A DNA stretch of 33,606 nt from Prevotellaceae bacterium (GTDB taxonomy: Bacteria; Bacteroidota; Bacteroidia; Bacteroidales; Bacteroidaceae), in contig JAGKTZ010000025.1 in the NCBI GenBank assembly GCA_021153165.1, positions 1-33,606 of the forward strand, read 5' to 3'. The position numbers and the translations under genes were made by a program. Within the stretch, counting starts at the first letter, position 1. Each line of letters starts with the position of its first letter. Shown here in pieces: positions 23,076 through 29,989 of this stretch. The notes under the pieces were generated by a model. The model was not told the DNA's origin. It did no database searches and saw only the letters and a list, made by a program, of their open reading frames with translations.

Positions 23076-23149
23076 TGGACCAGCCTGGGCTTGAACCAGG
23101 GACCTCCAGATTATGAGTCTGTTGCTCTAACCAACTGAGCTACAAGTCC
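23076..23149 (-). tRNA. tRNA with anticodon CAU (probably elongator tRNA-Met)
   Basis: The cloverleaf reads cleanly on the minus strand: D stem GCTC/GAGC, anticodon loop CTCATAA, T stem CCTGG/CCAGG with loop TTCAAGC. The CAU anticodon fits elongator Met or the Ile tRNA whose C34 is modified to lysidine; the GTAGCTCAGTTGG opening favours Met. Position 72 is paired and the initiator's three G-C pairs in the anticodon stem are absent, so it is not initiator. No CCA end is encoded. Two non-pairs stand out: U6-U67 in the acceptor and A27-G43 in the anticodon stem. Confidence 0.93.
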
Positions 23150-23180
23150 AGTGAAAGGGATTGTTTCCTTCTTTCGGGTG

Positions 23181-23212
23181 CAAAAATAATACTTTCTGCG
23201 GCAAAAACCAAA
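23181..23212 (-). promoter_or_regulatory. Promoter of the tRNA gene
   Basis: On the minus strand TTTG (23212-23209), 20 bases, then TATTTTTG (23188-23181) fits the Bacteroidota promoter. The mature tRNA start is about 30 bases downstream. The promoter overlaps the left arm of the inverted repeat at 23189-23250. Confidence 0.65.
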
Positions 23213-23250
23213 TAAAAACAGACAAATTTGGATTTTACGGCAGAAAGTAT
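23189..23250 (-). terminator. Large stem-loop after the GH95 gene, overlapping the tRNA promoter
   Basis: Arms 23189-23213 and 23226-23250 match at 22 of 25 positions (the outer 11 perfectly) with a 12-base loop. On the minus strand it is followed by TATTTTTG, a usable T run, so it can end the GH95 transcript 105 bases beyond the stop codon. The same bases form the -33 and -7 region of the tRNA promoter, so terminator and promoter are merged. Confidence 0.65.
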
Positions 23251-23354
23251 GTGATAGACTTAGGGATTTTGTCTCTTACGCAAATATCGGGAATTGCTTG
23301 ATTTCGAATATGAATATATTGTGCATAGTCCTGGATTTGCGCAAGAGCATCTTT

Positions 23355-25802
23355 TTATTTGAAGTCAGCTGCAGTCACTGTGTAGCATTTGCCCTTTTGG
23401 GTTTCAAGGCGTAGTGTTTTGTCGCCATAGCGCAGGGTGCAAGGTTCGCCAGACTCTGACAGGATCACAGCCTTTTGCAGTTTGCCGCCTTCCCATTCGA
23501 TATCTACGCCAAAGTTGCCGCGTGCGCGCAATCCCTTGATGTGTCCTTCAGCCCAGGCATCGGGGAGCGAGGGCAAGAGGTGCAAGCAGCCCGCATGGCT
23601 TTGCAGGAGCATTTCGGTCACACCTGCTGTGCCGCCGAAGTTACCATCGATTTGGAAGGGTGGGTGAATGTCCCACAGATTGTCTGCAGTACCATTTTTC
23701 AGCAAGTTGCCGTAGAGCGTATACGAACGGTTGCCATCGTGCAGGCGTGCCCATTGGTTCAATTTCCAACCCATGCTCCAACCCGTAGCGCCGTCGCCGC
23801 GGTGATTCAGTACGACGCGTGAAGCGTCAGCCAATTTTGGTGTGGTCAGGGGGGATATAGTGGTGCCTGGATGCAGACCAAAGAGGTGATTGACGTGGCG
23901 GTGTTCATCCTTGGGGTCATCGATATCTTTGCTCCATTCCAGGATTTGTCCGTAGCGACCGATCTTATAGGGCACGATGTCGGCCAGTGTCTTTTTCCAT
24001 ACGGCCACTTTGTCGGCATTTACACCCAGTACTTCGGCCGAGTTGATCGCGCAAATCAGGATTTCGCGTGCTACGGCGTGGGTGAAGGTTGTACCCTCGT
24101 CGATAGGACCATGTTCGGGCGAGGTCGAAGGTGCTGCTGTCAGGGTGCCATCGGGCTTGCGCCACAAGAAATCTTCGGTAAATTCGGCACAACCTACGAT
24201 CAAGGGGTAGGCGGTGTCGCGTAGGAAATCCTTGTCGCGTGTGAAGTCGTAGTATTCCCACAGGTGTGTGGCCAGCCATGATGCCGCCATGGGGTTGTAG
24301 TTCCACGACATATCAGCACCCTCGAGCGGTGCGGTGAAACCAAAGATATTGGCCGAGATGCCTGCAGCCCATCCGCGAGCGCCCCAATACGCCTTGGCAG
24401 TCTTTCGGCCAGGCTTTTCGAGCAGTTTGATGAAGTCTGTCAAGGGTTCGGCACATTCAGCCAAGTCGGTGGTCAGTGCAGGCCAGTAGTTCATCTGCAG
24501 ATTGATATTGTTGTGATAGTCTACACGCCATGGACCATCCACGTTGTTGTGCCAAATGCCCTGGAGGTTTGCTGGCAAGTTGCCGGGACGAGATGAAGCG
24601 ATCAGGAGGTAACGGCCGAACTGGTAGTAGAGCGTCTCGAGTGCGCGATCTTCGGCGCCTTTGCGATAGGCTTCAAGACGCTTGTTCATAGGCAGGTCGT
24701 TGCCTTTGCCCGCGAGTGCGAAGTCTACGCGTTGGAACAAGGGTTGATAGTCCTTGAGGTGACGGCCGAGCAATTTCTTCCAGCCCTTTTTCGCTGCGCC
24801 CTTCATCCATGCAGTGGTAGTCTGGTTGGGATCTACACCTACGTAGGCTTTGGGGTCGTTGAAGTCGGGATCATAGTTGGGCTTGTAGTCCGTGTCGGCA
24901 GTCAACAGGATAATTACTTCGTTGGAACCGTCTACGCAGATGTGCTCGTCGTGTGCTTCTACTTTTCCGCCCTTTGCTTTCACCTGGATGCGTACGACGT
25001 ACTGCATGCCGTTGTTGTCCAATCGGCCGTCGAAGGTGAGTGTAGATTTACCGTCGGTGTGGATCTTGCCTTCAGAGAGGGGGTTGGGTGTATAGGTGAT
25101 GTGCAGGTGCTGTGCATTTTTCTTGGATGCCTTGAAGCGCACCGCCATGACATTGTCGGGGTAGGAGATGAACGATTCGCGCAGGTAGTCGACATTGCCC
25201 GAAGTGAATGATACACGAGTCAAGGCAGAGTCGAGCGAAAGTGCACGGCGATAATTGGTGACAGACTGAGGATTGATGCCAGTCTCGACGCAGAGTTCAC
25301 CCATAGTGGTGTATGAACCAAAGCGGAATTCGCTTTCGCGAGTGGCTTCGTAGGGCACAGTGCTGTTGAAATTGCGTTGTGTCAACTGTGCCGCTTTGTT
25401 CCAATCGCCGTCGGTGAAGGCTTGGCGGATTTCGGGCAGGATGTGTGCCGATTCCTTGTTCATGTTCCAATAGTGCTGAGCCCCCTTGGCTGTGCCGGGA
25501 CCTCCGCGCCATAGGGTCTTCTCGTTCAGCGTGAAGCGTTCGGTTTCGATGCTACCCATCACGTTAGCGCCGATCGATCCGTTGCCGATGGGCAATGAGC
25601 GTTGTTCCCATTCGCGGTCGTCGTTGTATCCGCTACCTGCATCTACGGGTTTGTAGTCGGCTGGTGCATTCTTGGGGATCGCCTTCTTCCACACTTCGCG
25701 TCCGTCGAGCGAGGTGGGTGTGTCAAACCAAATGGTGTGTTGAGCCGATGCGGTGAGAGCGCACAGGCCCAGTATGAGGGAGAATGTACGTTTGAGATAC
25801 AT
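23355..25802 (-). CDS. GH95 family glycoside hydrolase (predicted alpha-L-fucosidase)
   Basis: An 815-residue exported enzyme with a signal peptide (residues 1-20). It shows the GH95 pattern: N-terminal beta-sandwich beginning WFDTPTSLDGREVW with RSLPIGNGSIGANVMG (68-83), a central (alpha/alpha)6 barrel, and a C-terminal beta domain. By analogy with the Bifidobacterium enzyme AfcA, Glu622 in LEW is the general acid, Asn432 and Asn434 in HNNINLQMNYW activate water, and Asp719 in QIDGNFGG is nearby. GH95 members release alpha-1,2-linked fucose, or alpha-L-galactose in some cases, from host or plant glycans. No SusC/SusD genes are beside it. It follows the HIT gene by 26 bases. Confidence 0.93.
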   Translation of the reverse strand: MYLKRTFSLILGLCALTASAQHTIWFDTPTSLDGREVWKKAIPKNAPADYKPVDAGSGYNDDREWEQRSLPIGNGSIGANVMGSIETERFTLNEKTLWRGGPGTAKGAQHYWNMNKESAHILPEIRQAFTDGDWNKAAQLTQRNFNSTVPYEATRESEFRFGSYTTMGELCVETGINPQSVTNYRRALSLDSALTRVSFTSGNVDYLRESFISYPDNVMAVRFKASKKNAQHLHITYTPNPLSEGKIHTDGKSTLTFDGRLDNNGMQYVVRIQVKAKGGKVEAHDEHICVDGSNEVIILLTADTDYKPNYDPDFNDPKAYVGVDPNQTTTAWMKGAAKKGWKKLLGRHLKDYQPLFQRVDFALAGKGNDLPMNKRLEAYRKGAEDRALETLYYQFGRYLLIASSRPGNLPANLQGIWHNNVDGPWRVDYHNNINLQMNYWPALTTDLAECAEPLTDFIKLLEKPGRKTAKAYWGARGWAAGISANIFGFTAPLEGADMSWNYNPMAASWLATHLWEYYDFTRDKDFLRDTAYPLIVGCAEFTEDFLWRKPDGTLTAAPSTSPEHGPIDEGTTFTHAVAREILICAINSAEVLGVNADKVAVWKKTLADIVPYKIGRYGQILEWSKDIDDPKDEHRHVNHLFGLHPGTTISPLTTPKLADASRVVLNHRGDGATGWSMGWKLNQWARLHDGNRSYTLYGNLLKNGTADNLWDIHPPFQIDGNFGGTAGVTEMLLQSHAGCLHLLPSLPDAWAEGHIKGLRARGNFGVDIEWEGGKLQKAVILSESGEPCTLRYGDKTLRLETQKGKCYTVTAADFK

Positions 25803-25828
25803 AGTTTTGGTTGAAATGTTGAAGATTC

Positions 25829-26236
25829 TTATTTAGGATTAGCTGCGTTGAAAGCCTTGAGGATGCGGTCGGCAATGTCTTGCATTTCCTCGGCAGGCAG
25901 TTGCAATTTTTTCTTGCCGAAATCCATGTCGATCTCGCTTTGCAGTGGAGCCAAGTGGATGTGGGCGTGGTTTACCTCGAGACCGAGTACGGTCATGCCC
26001 ACCTTCTTGCAGGGGAATTCCTGCTTGATGGCTGCCGCCACGCGCTTGGAGAAGAGCACCATGGCGCTGAGTGTGTCGTCGTCCAGGTCGAAGAGATAGT
26101 CTACCTCCTGTTTGGGTACGACCAGGGTGTGTGCTCGTGTCACGGGATTGATGTCAAGGAAGGCGTAGAAGCGGTCGTCTTCGGCGCACTTGTACGAAGG
26201 AATTTCTCCTGCAATGATTCGGCTGAAAATAGTCAT
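25829..26236 (-). CDS. HIT family protein (nucleotide hydrolase/transferase)
   Basis: A 135-residue cytoplasmic protein with the histidine triad H90-A-H92-I-H94 in NHAHIHLAPL and the usual N-terminal MTIFSRIIAGEIPSYKCAED. HIT proteins hydrolyse aminoacyl- or sulfo-adenylates and related nucleotide conjugates; the exact substrate cannot be told. The ATG at 26236 is preferred because the conserved N-terminus starts there; the alternative start nine codons earlier adds no recognisable sequence. It lies between greA and GH95 and may be co-transcribed with GH95. Confidence 0.93.
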   Translation of the reverse strand: MTIFSRIIAGEIPSYKCAEDDRFYAFLDINPVTRAHTLVVPKQEVDYLFDLDDDTLSAMVLFSKRVAAAIKQEFPCKKVGMTVLGLEVNHAHIHLAPLQSEIDMDFGKKKLQLPAEEMQDIADRILKAFNAANPK

Positions 26237-26440
26237 ATTGTGTCTTGTTTTAAGGTTATACAAGATGGTTTGTTACCAATAGTTTTCTTTATTGGATACA
26301 TCTCGGTGTAAAGATAAGTAATAAAATTGAGATGGGAGTAGCTTAAGTGGATCTTTCCATTTATTATTTGTTTCGTTGGCTTCTTGTGGAAGGGATAAAT
26401 GTGCGATTGGCACCTTTTAAACTATCTATACTACTCACGA

Positions 26441-26475
26441 GATAAAACTTCAGGCGGCCCATATCCTGGACCGCC
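26441..26475 (-). terminator. Terminator after greA
   Basis: GGCGGTCC pairs with GGGCCGCC on the minus strand (26475-26453, one G-T pair) around an AGGATAT loop, followed by GAAGTTTTATC. It lies 27 bases past the greA stop codon. The remaining bases to the HIT start (26237-26440) show no gene. Confidence 0.75.
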
Positions 26476-26501
26476 CGCAGTAGACCGTATGTCGTGTACG
26501 A

Positions 26502-26966
26502 TTATACAGTGATATTGAGCACTTCGAGTTTGATAGTGCCTTGTGGGATTTTTACTTCTACCACGTCGCCAGGCTTCTTGCCGAGCAGACCTTGTGCGAT
26601 AGGTGTAGTCGAAGAGATCTTACCCTCGCGCAGGTTAGCTTCGCTTTCGCTCACGATGGTATATTTCATGACCATATTGTTGGCCAAGTTCTTCATCTCA
26701 ACTGTTGAGAGGATTTGTACAGTGTCGTTGCTCAATTTGCTGGTGTCGATGATTTTTGCTTCAGCGATCGCCAACTTCAATTGGTTGATTTTGGTTTCGA
26801 GCATTGCTTGAGCCTCTTTTGCAGCATCGTATTCGCTGTTTTCAGAGAGGTCTCCCTTGTCGCGTGCTTCTGCAATCGCAGCAGATGCCGCAGGACGTTC
26901 TACAGACTCCATGTGGCGGAGTTGAGCTACCATCTTGTCGTAGCCCTCTTGGGTCATATAAGCCAT
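26502..26966 (-). CDS. greA: Transcription elongation factor GreA
   Basis: A 154-residue factor that enters the secondary channel of stalled RNA polymerase and stimulates cleavage of backtracked RNA. The N-terminal coiled coil (about residues 5-75) carries at its tip GDLSEN with the catalytic acidic pair Asp39 and Glu42; the C-terminal FKBP-like domain ends with the PGDVVEVKIPQGTIKLEVL segment. The length is normal. It has a consensus promoter and a leader of about 120 bases that contains a terminator-like hairpin. Confidence 0.97.
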   Translation of the reverse strand: MAYMTQEGYDKMVAQLRHMESVERPAASAAIAEARDKGDLSENSEYDAAKEAQAMLETKINQLKLAIAEAKIIDTSKLSNDTVQILSTVEMKNLANNMVMKYTIVSESEANLREGKISSTTPIAQGLLGKKPGDVVEVKIPQGTIKLEVLNITV

Positions 26967-27012
26967 AGTTGTAAACTTATTGTTTTTTAATGTTGTTACT
27001 GAAAAATTACAT

Positions 27013-27055
27013 AAAAATGGAAAGAACTCCCTCCGAGTGTGGCAGGAATCCTTTC
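27013..27055 (-). terminator. Terminator-like hairpin inside the greA leader
   Basis: On the minus strand the arms 27055-27041 and 27034-27020 pair at 14 of 15 positions (three of them G-T) around a six-base loop, followed by CCATTTTTATG. It lies downstream of the greA promoter and 46 bases before the greA ATG, so every greA transcript must pass it. It is also the first hairpin found after the DUF5686 stop codon and could end that transcript. Confidence 0.65.
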
Positions 27056-27090
27056 ATATATAATTCTTATGTTGTCTCGTTTATCGTGGG

Positions 27091-27121
27091 CAAAGATAGA
27101 CCTTATTTTTGAAAGGGCAAA
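27091..27121 (-). promoter_or_regulatory. Consensus promoter of greA
   Basis: On the minus strand TTTG (27121-27118), 19 bases, TATCTTTG (27098-27091) is an exact Bacteroidota promoter. The predicted start near 27086 gives a leader of about 120 bases. Confidence 0.85.
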
Positions 27122-27173
27122 ATATTTCTATCTAAAAAGCCGTTTTGTGCCGCCGCGGTCAGACTTTTTGCCA

Positions 27174-29774
27174 TCAGAACTTGACGCGTAGCATGAATCG
27201 GATACCCCATTTGTCGATGCCGGGTAGGTCTGTGTAGGTCAAGCGGTGTACATATTCGATGTGGAGTAGCTTGAATATGTTGTGTATACCGGCGATGACC
27301 TCGACATAGGGCACCTTGGGATCCATCACGTGGGACAAATATTGATAGGAGCCATCGGCCTGGAAACGACCTGGGAAGTAGTACAGGCGATGATTTGTGC
27401 GATTTTGCTCGAGGAAGGGGTTGTTCTTGTTCGAAAGCATCCCCCACAGCACATTGCAGCCCAGGAATTCACGCCACTTCAACTTTTTGATCAGCGGAAT
27501 GCGGTTGAAGAGTTTTCCGCTCAGGTCCCACTCAATCATCAGTGAGGCATAGCGGTCGTTCAGAAACTCCATGTTGCGGATCAGTTCGAAAGTTTGATCT
27601 TCCTTGATATACGACAGGTTGGCAGCAGGCATGATGAGCAGAGGGTAGGGCACTTGACTCCATTGCACACCGCCCTTGAGATAGGCATCAATCTTTCCCC
27701 ACGACGCCAAGCGGAAGCGTTTGTACAGATTGGCTTCGGTCAGATGGTAGAAATGATTCTGTCCCATGTGCTCGTAGATACCGCTGGTGTGGCTCAGACC
27801 ATAGATGGGCGCGTCGTGATTGCTGGGGATGCGCCTTTGTTTGGTGTTGACCCAGGTCACGCCGGGTTGATAGGTGATGCCTACGCTGAGGTCGCTGGTG
27901 CGGAGCTGTTTGCGGTAGAGCGAAGCGTCTTGCGAGGGCGCTCCCGTTCCGTCGAGCGATTGAAAGAACATGGCCGCCGTGGGTTCATCCTTTTGCGTGC
28001 GCAATTGGGCTTTGAAGCGCAAGCCGTTGGCCCATTCGCGGTCCCACAACAGGCGGTAGTATTCGTAGTACATCATGTGGTCCACGGTGTGCCATTTGAA
28101 GGACACGAATACATTGTCCTTGTCCGTAGGCAGGAACTTGTCGCTCGGCGCCATCACGTCGCGGTTGTAGGTAAAGGTGAGATTGTTCACAGGGAACTCG
28201 CGTGGCAAATAGCCCTTCTTGTTGAACGAATAAGTCGCTTCGCCCAGCCCCATCCATTTATTGTCGCGGAAACCATAAGCCACGTAGCCGCGCAGGAAGA
28301 TTTGCGGATGCAGATTGGCCGTAGTCTGTGCCGAAGCACGCAGGCGCAGACCGTTGACGAAGTTGTGCGTGATGACGGTATTGACTGGCCCAATGTCTAC
28401 TTTCGAAGGCTTCTCGGGATTTGTGCTGGTCTCTACGAAATTTTCGATAAAGGCTTTTCCCACGAAGATAATCGGTTTGAGCGCTTTGATTTCCTGCAGG
28501 CGTTTCACGAAAGTCTTCATGCCCTTTTCGCTGTGCGATAAATCCTCGGAGCGTTGTTTCTCCCAATAGGCTTCGTCGCGCATGTGGGCTTTGGGGTCGA
28601 TAGATTCCTGGCCCATCACTTTGAAATAACGTGCCGGAACGTGTCGGAAGGAAAATTCGCGATAGTTGGTGGTGCGCTTCACTTGCATTTTTTGCAGGAA
28701 GTCTACGATTTTCAAATGCACCAGCATATCATCGCTCACCATCACTTGTTCGCCGCTTTCCAATTGTTCAAATTGCTGTATGATCCGCATTTCGTCCACA
28801 AAGTTCACACTCGAACGATGCGGGATGCTCAGGTCTGTGCGTTTCACACGGTATGTCGAATCCTTGGTAATATAAAGCGAGCCCGAGAATCCGATATCCT
28901 GTGCATTGTTGGGCGTGAAGTCCACCTTAAAGCACGAGTCGCGATCCACCAGCAAGGTGTCGGTGATGAAATAGCGGTAGAATCCAATCGCGCCATGTGT
29001 GGCAATGGGACTGAGGAATTGATGCTGTAGCAAATACACCTTGTCTTCGTAAATATCTACGTCGGCAAATATATCCTTCAGCATAGTGCTGAGCATTTGT
29101 CCAGAATTGATCAGTTCGTTCACGCCGTTGCTGCGTTCCGCCAATATGATGGTTTTGTCGCTCTCGGGATCTTTTCGGTAAATATGGCGCACCACGCTCT
29201 CGTCCACTGATACTGGTAGGATCAGTTGACCGGTTTCGTTGCACACCTCGATGTGGTCTTTCAGGAAAGGGAAACGCTTCAGGAAACCTTCCTCAAAAGA
29301 TTTCTCGTTGACGTCGCTGAAGGCCAGCACCGTCTTGTTGTATTTTTCGTATGAGTAGTAGTCGTGTTCGCGCAGGTTGCTTTGTTTTTTCGCCTCGATC
29401 ACTTTTTTCATCAGTTCCACGGCAGGATTGTTCTTGCGCGAGTATTTTTTCTTTTCGCTGGTTACAACTGCCTCGCTGATCACATTGTCTGTCGCTTTTA
29501 GCCTGATCTGATATTCGCCGGCGTTTGGGGTTGCTATCGTTTGACTCTCATAACCGATCATGCTAATTTTCAGTTTGCCCGATTTGTGGGTGATAGAGAA
29601 TCGTCCCTCGGCATCAGTCTTGGTGTGCAAATGTTCATCATACACGATGTTGGCAAATGGCAACGCCTCGCCACTGCGTTCGTCAGTCACGACACCTGTC
29701 ACCGTTTGCGCTCCTGCTGAAAGAACACAAATCGTGCAAAGTAGATATAGCATGAATTGTCGTGCAAATGTCAT
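27174..29774 (-). CDS. DUF5686 outer-membrane protein with N-terminal carboxypeptidase-regulatory-like domain
   Basis: An 866-residue exported protein with a signal peptide ending near the CVLSAGAQ segment. Residues about 23-100 form a CarboxypepD_reg-like beta-sandwich (TVTGVVTDERSGEALPFANI); the rest matches the DUF5686 pattern of long beta-strand-rich sequence and ends in a C-terminal phenylalanine (FMLRVKF), as outer-membrane barrels do. The layout resembles TonB-dependent receptors without a plug, and the function of the family is unknown. The ATG at 29774 is preferred because it places the signal peptide at the N-terminus. Its transcript ends just before or beyond the greA promoter. Confidence 0.85.
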   Translation of the reverse strand: MTFARQFMLYLLCTICVLSAGAQTVTGVVTDERSGEALPFANIVYDEHLHTKTDAEGRFSITHKSGKLKISMIGYESQTIATPNAGEYQIRLKATDNVISEAVVTSEKKKYSRKNNPAVELMKKVIEAKKQSNLREHDYYSYEKYNKTVLAFSDVNEKSFEEGFLKRFPFLKDHIEVCNETGQLILPVSVDESVVRHIYRKDPESDKTIILAERSNGVNELINSGQMLSTMLKDIFADVDIYEDKVYLLQHQFLSPIATHGAIGFYRYFITDTLLVDRDSCFKVDFTPNNAQDIGFSGSLYITKDSTYRVKRTDLSIPHRSSVNFVDEMRIIQQFEQLESGEQVMVSDDMLVHLKIVDFLQKMQVKRTTNYREFSFRHVPARYFKVMGQESIDPKAHMRDEAYWEKQRSEDLSHSEKGMKTFVKRLQEIKALKPIIFVGKAFIENFVETSTNPEKPSKVDIGPVNTVITHNFVNGLRLRASAQTTANLHPQIFLRGYVAYGFRDNKWMGLGEATYSFNKKGYLPREFPVNNLTFTYNRDVMAPSDKFLPTDKDNVFVSFKWHTVDHMMYYEYYRLLWDREWANGLRFKAQLRTQKDEPTAAMFFQSLDGTGAPSQDASLYRKQLRTSDLSVGITYQPGVTWVNTKQRRIPSNHDAPIYGLSHTSGIYEHMGQNHFYHLTEANLYKRFRLASWGKIDAYLKGGVQWSQVPYPLLIMPAANLSYIKEDQTFELIRNMEFLNDRYASLMIEWDLSGKLFNRIPLIKKLKWREFLGCNVLWGMLSNKNNPFLEQNRTNHRLYYFPGRFQADGSYQYLSHVMDPKVPYVEVIAGIHNIFKLLHIEYVHRLTYTDLPGIDKWGIRFMLRVKF

Positions 29775-29833
29775 GTGCGTAGTGATGAGAAGTCTTTTGC
29801 TTTGGTGAAACAATCTTTGGTTTCTATCGGCTG

Positions 29834-29841
29834 CAAAATTA
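29834..29841 (-). promoter_or_regulatory. -7 promoter element of the DUF5686 gene
   Basis: TAATTTTG on the minus strand fits TAnnTTTG, about 60 bases before the ATG at 29774. No TTTG lies at the usual -33 distance. Confidence 0.45.
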
Positions 29842-29927
29842 GAAACTTTTTCTCAAACGTCGTCTTGACTACAGACTAATATATATTATTATTAGTGAAA
29901 AAGGGTAAATGATACATTTGTTGCACT

Positions 29928-29965
29928 ACAAAAAAAGTGCTCGGCGCAGTGAGCGTCGAGCACTT
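29928..29965 (-). terminator. Strong terminator of the large secreted protein gene
   Basis: A 13-bp stem (29935-29947 with 29953-29965, one G-T pair) closes an AGTGA loop; on the minus strand seven T follow. It lies 24 bases after the stop codon. Confidence 0.92.
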
Positions 29966-29989
29966 AGTGTATTTAGTATTTCAATGAAA

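Noticed and set aside
27594..28541. A 315-codon frame opposite the DUF5686 gene
   Set aside because: It lies wholly within a well-supported coding region on the other strand; its length is explained by the codon use of that gene and no family is recognised in it.
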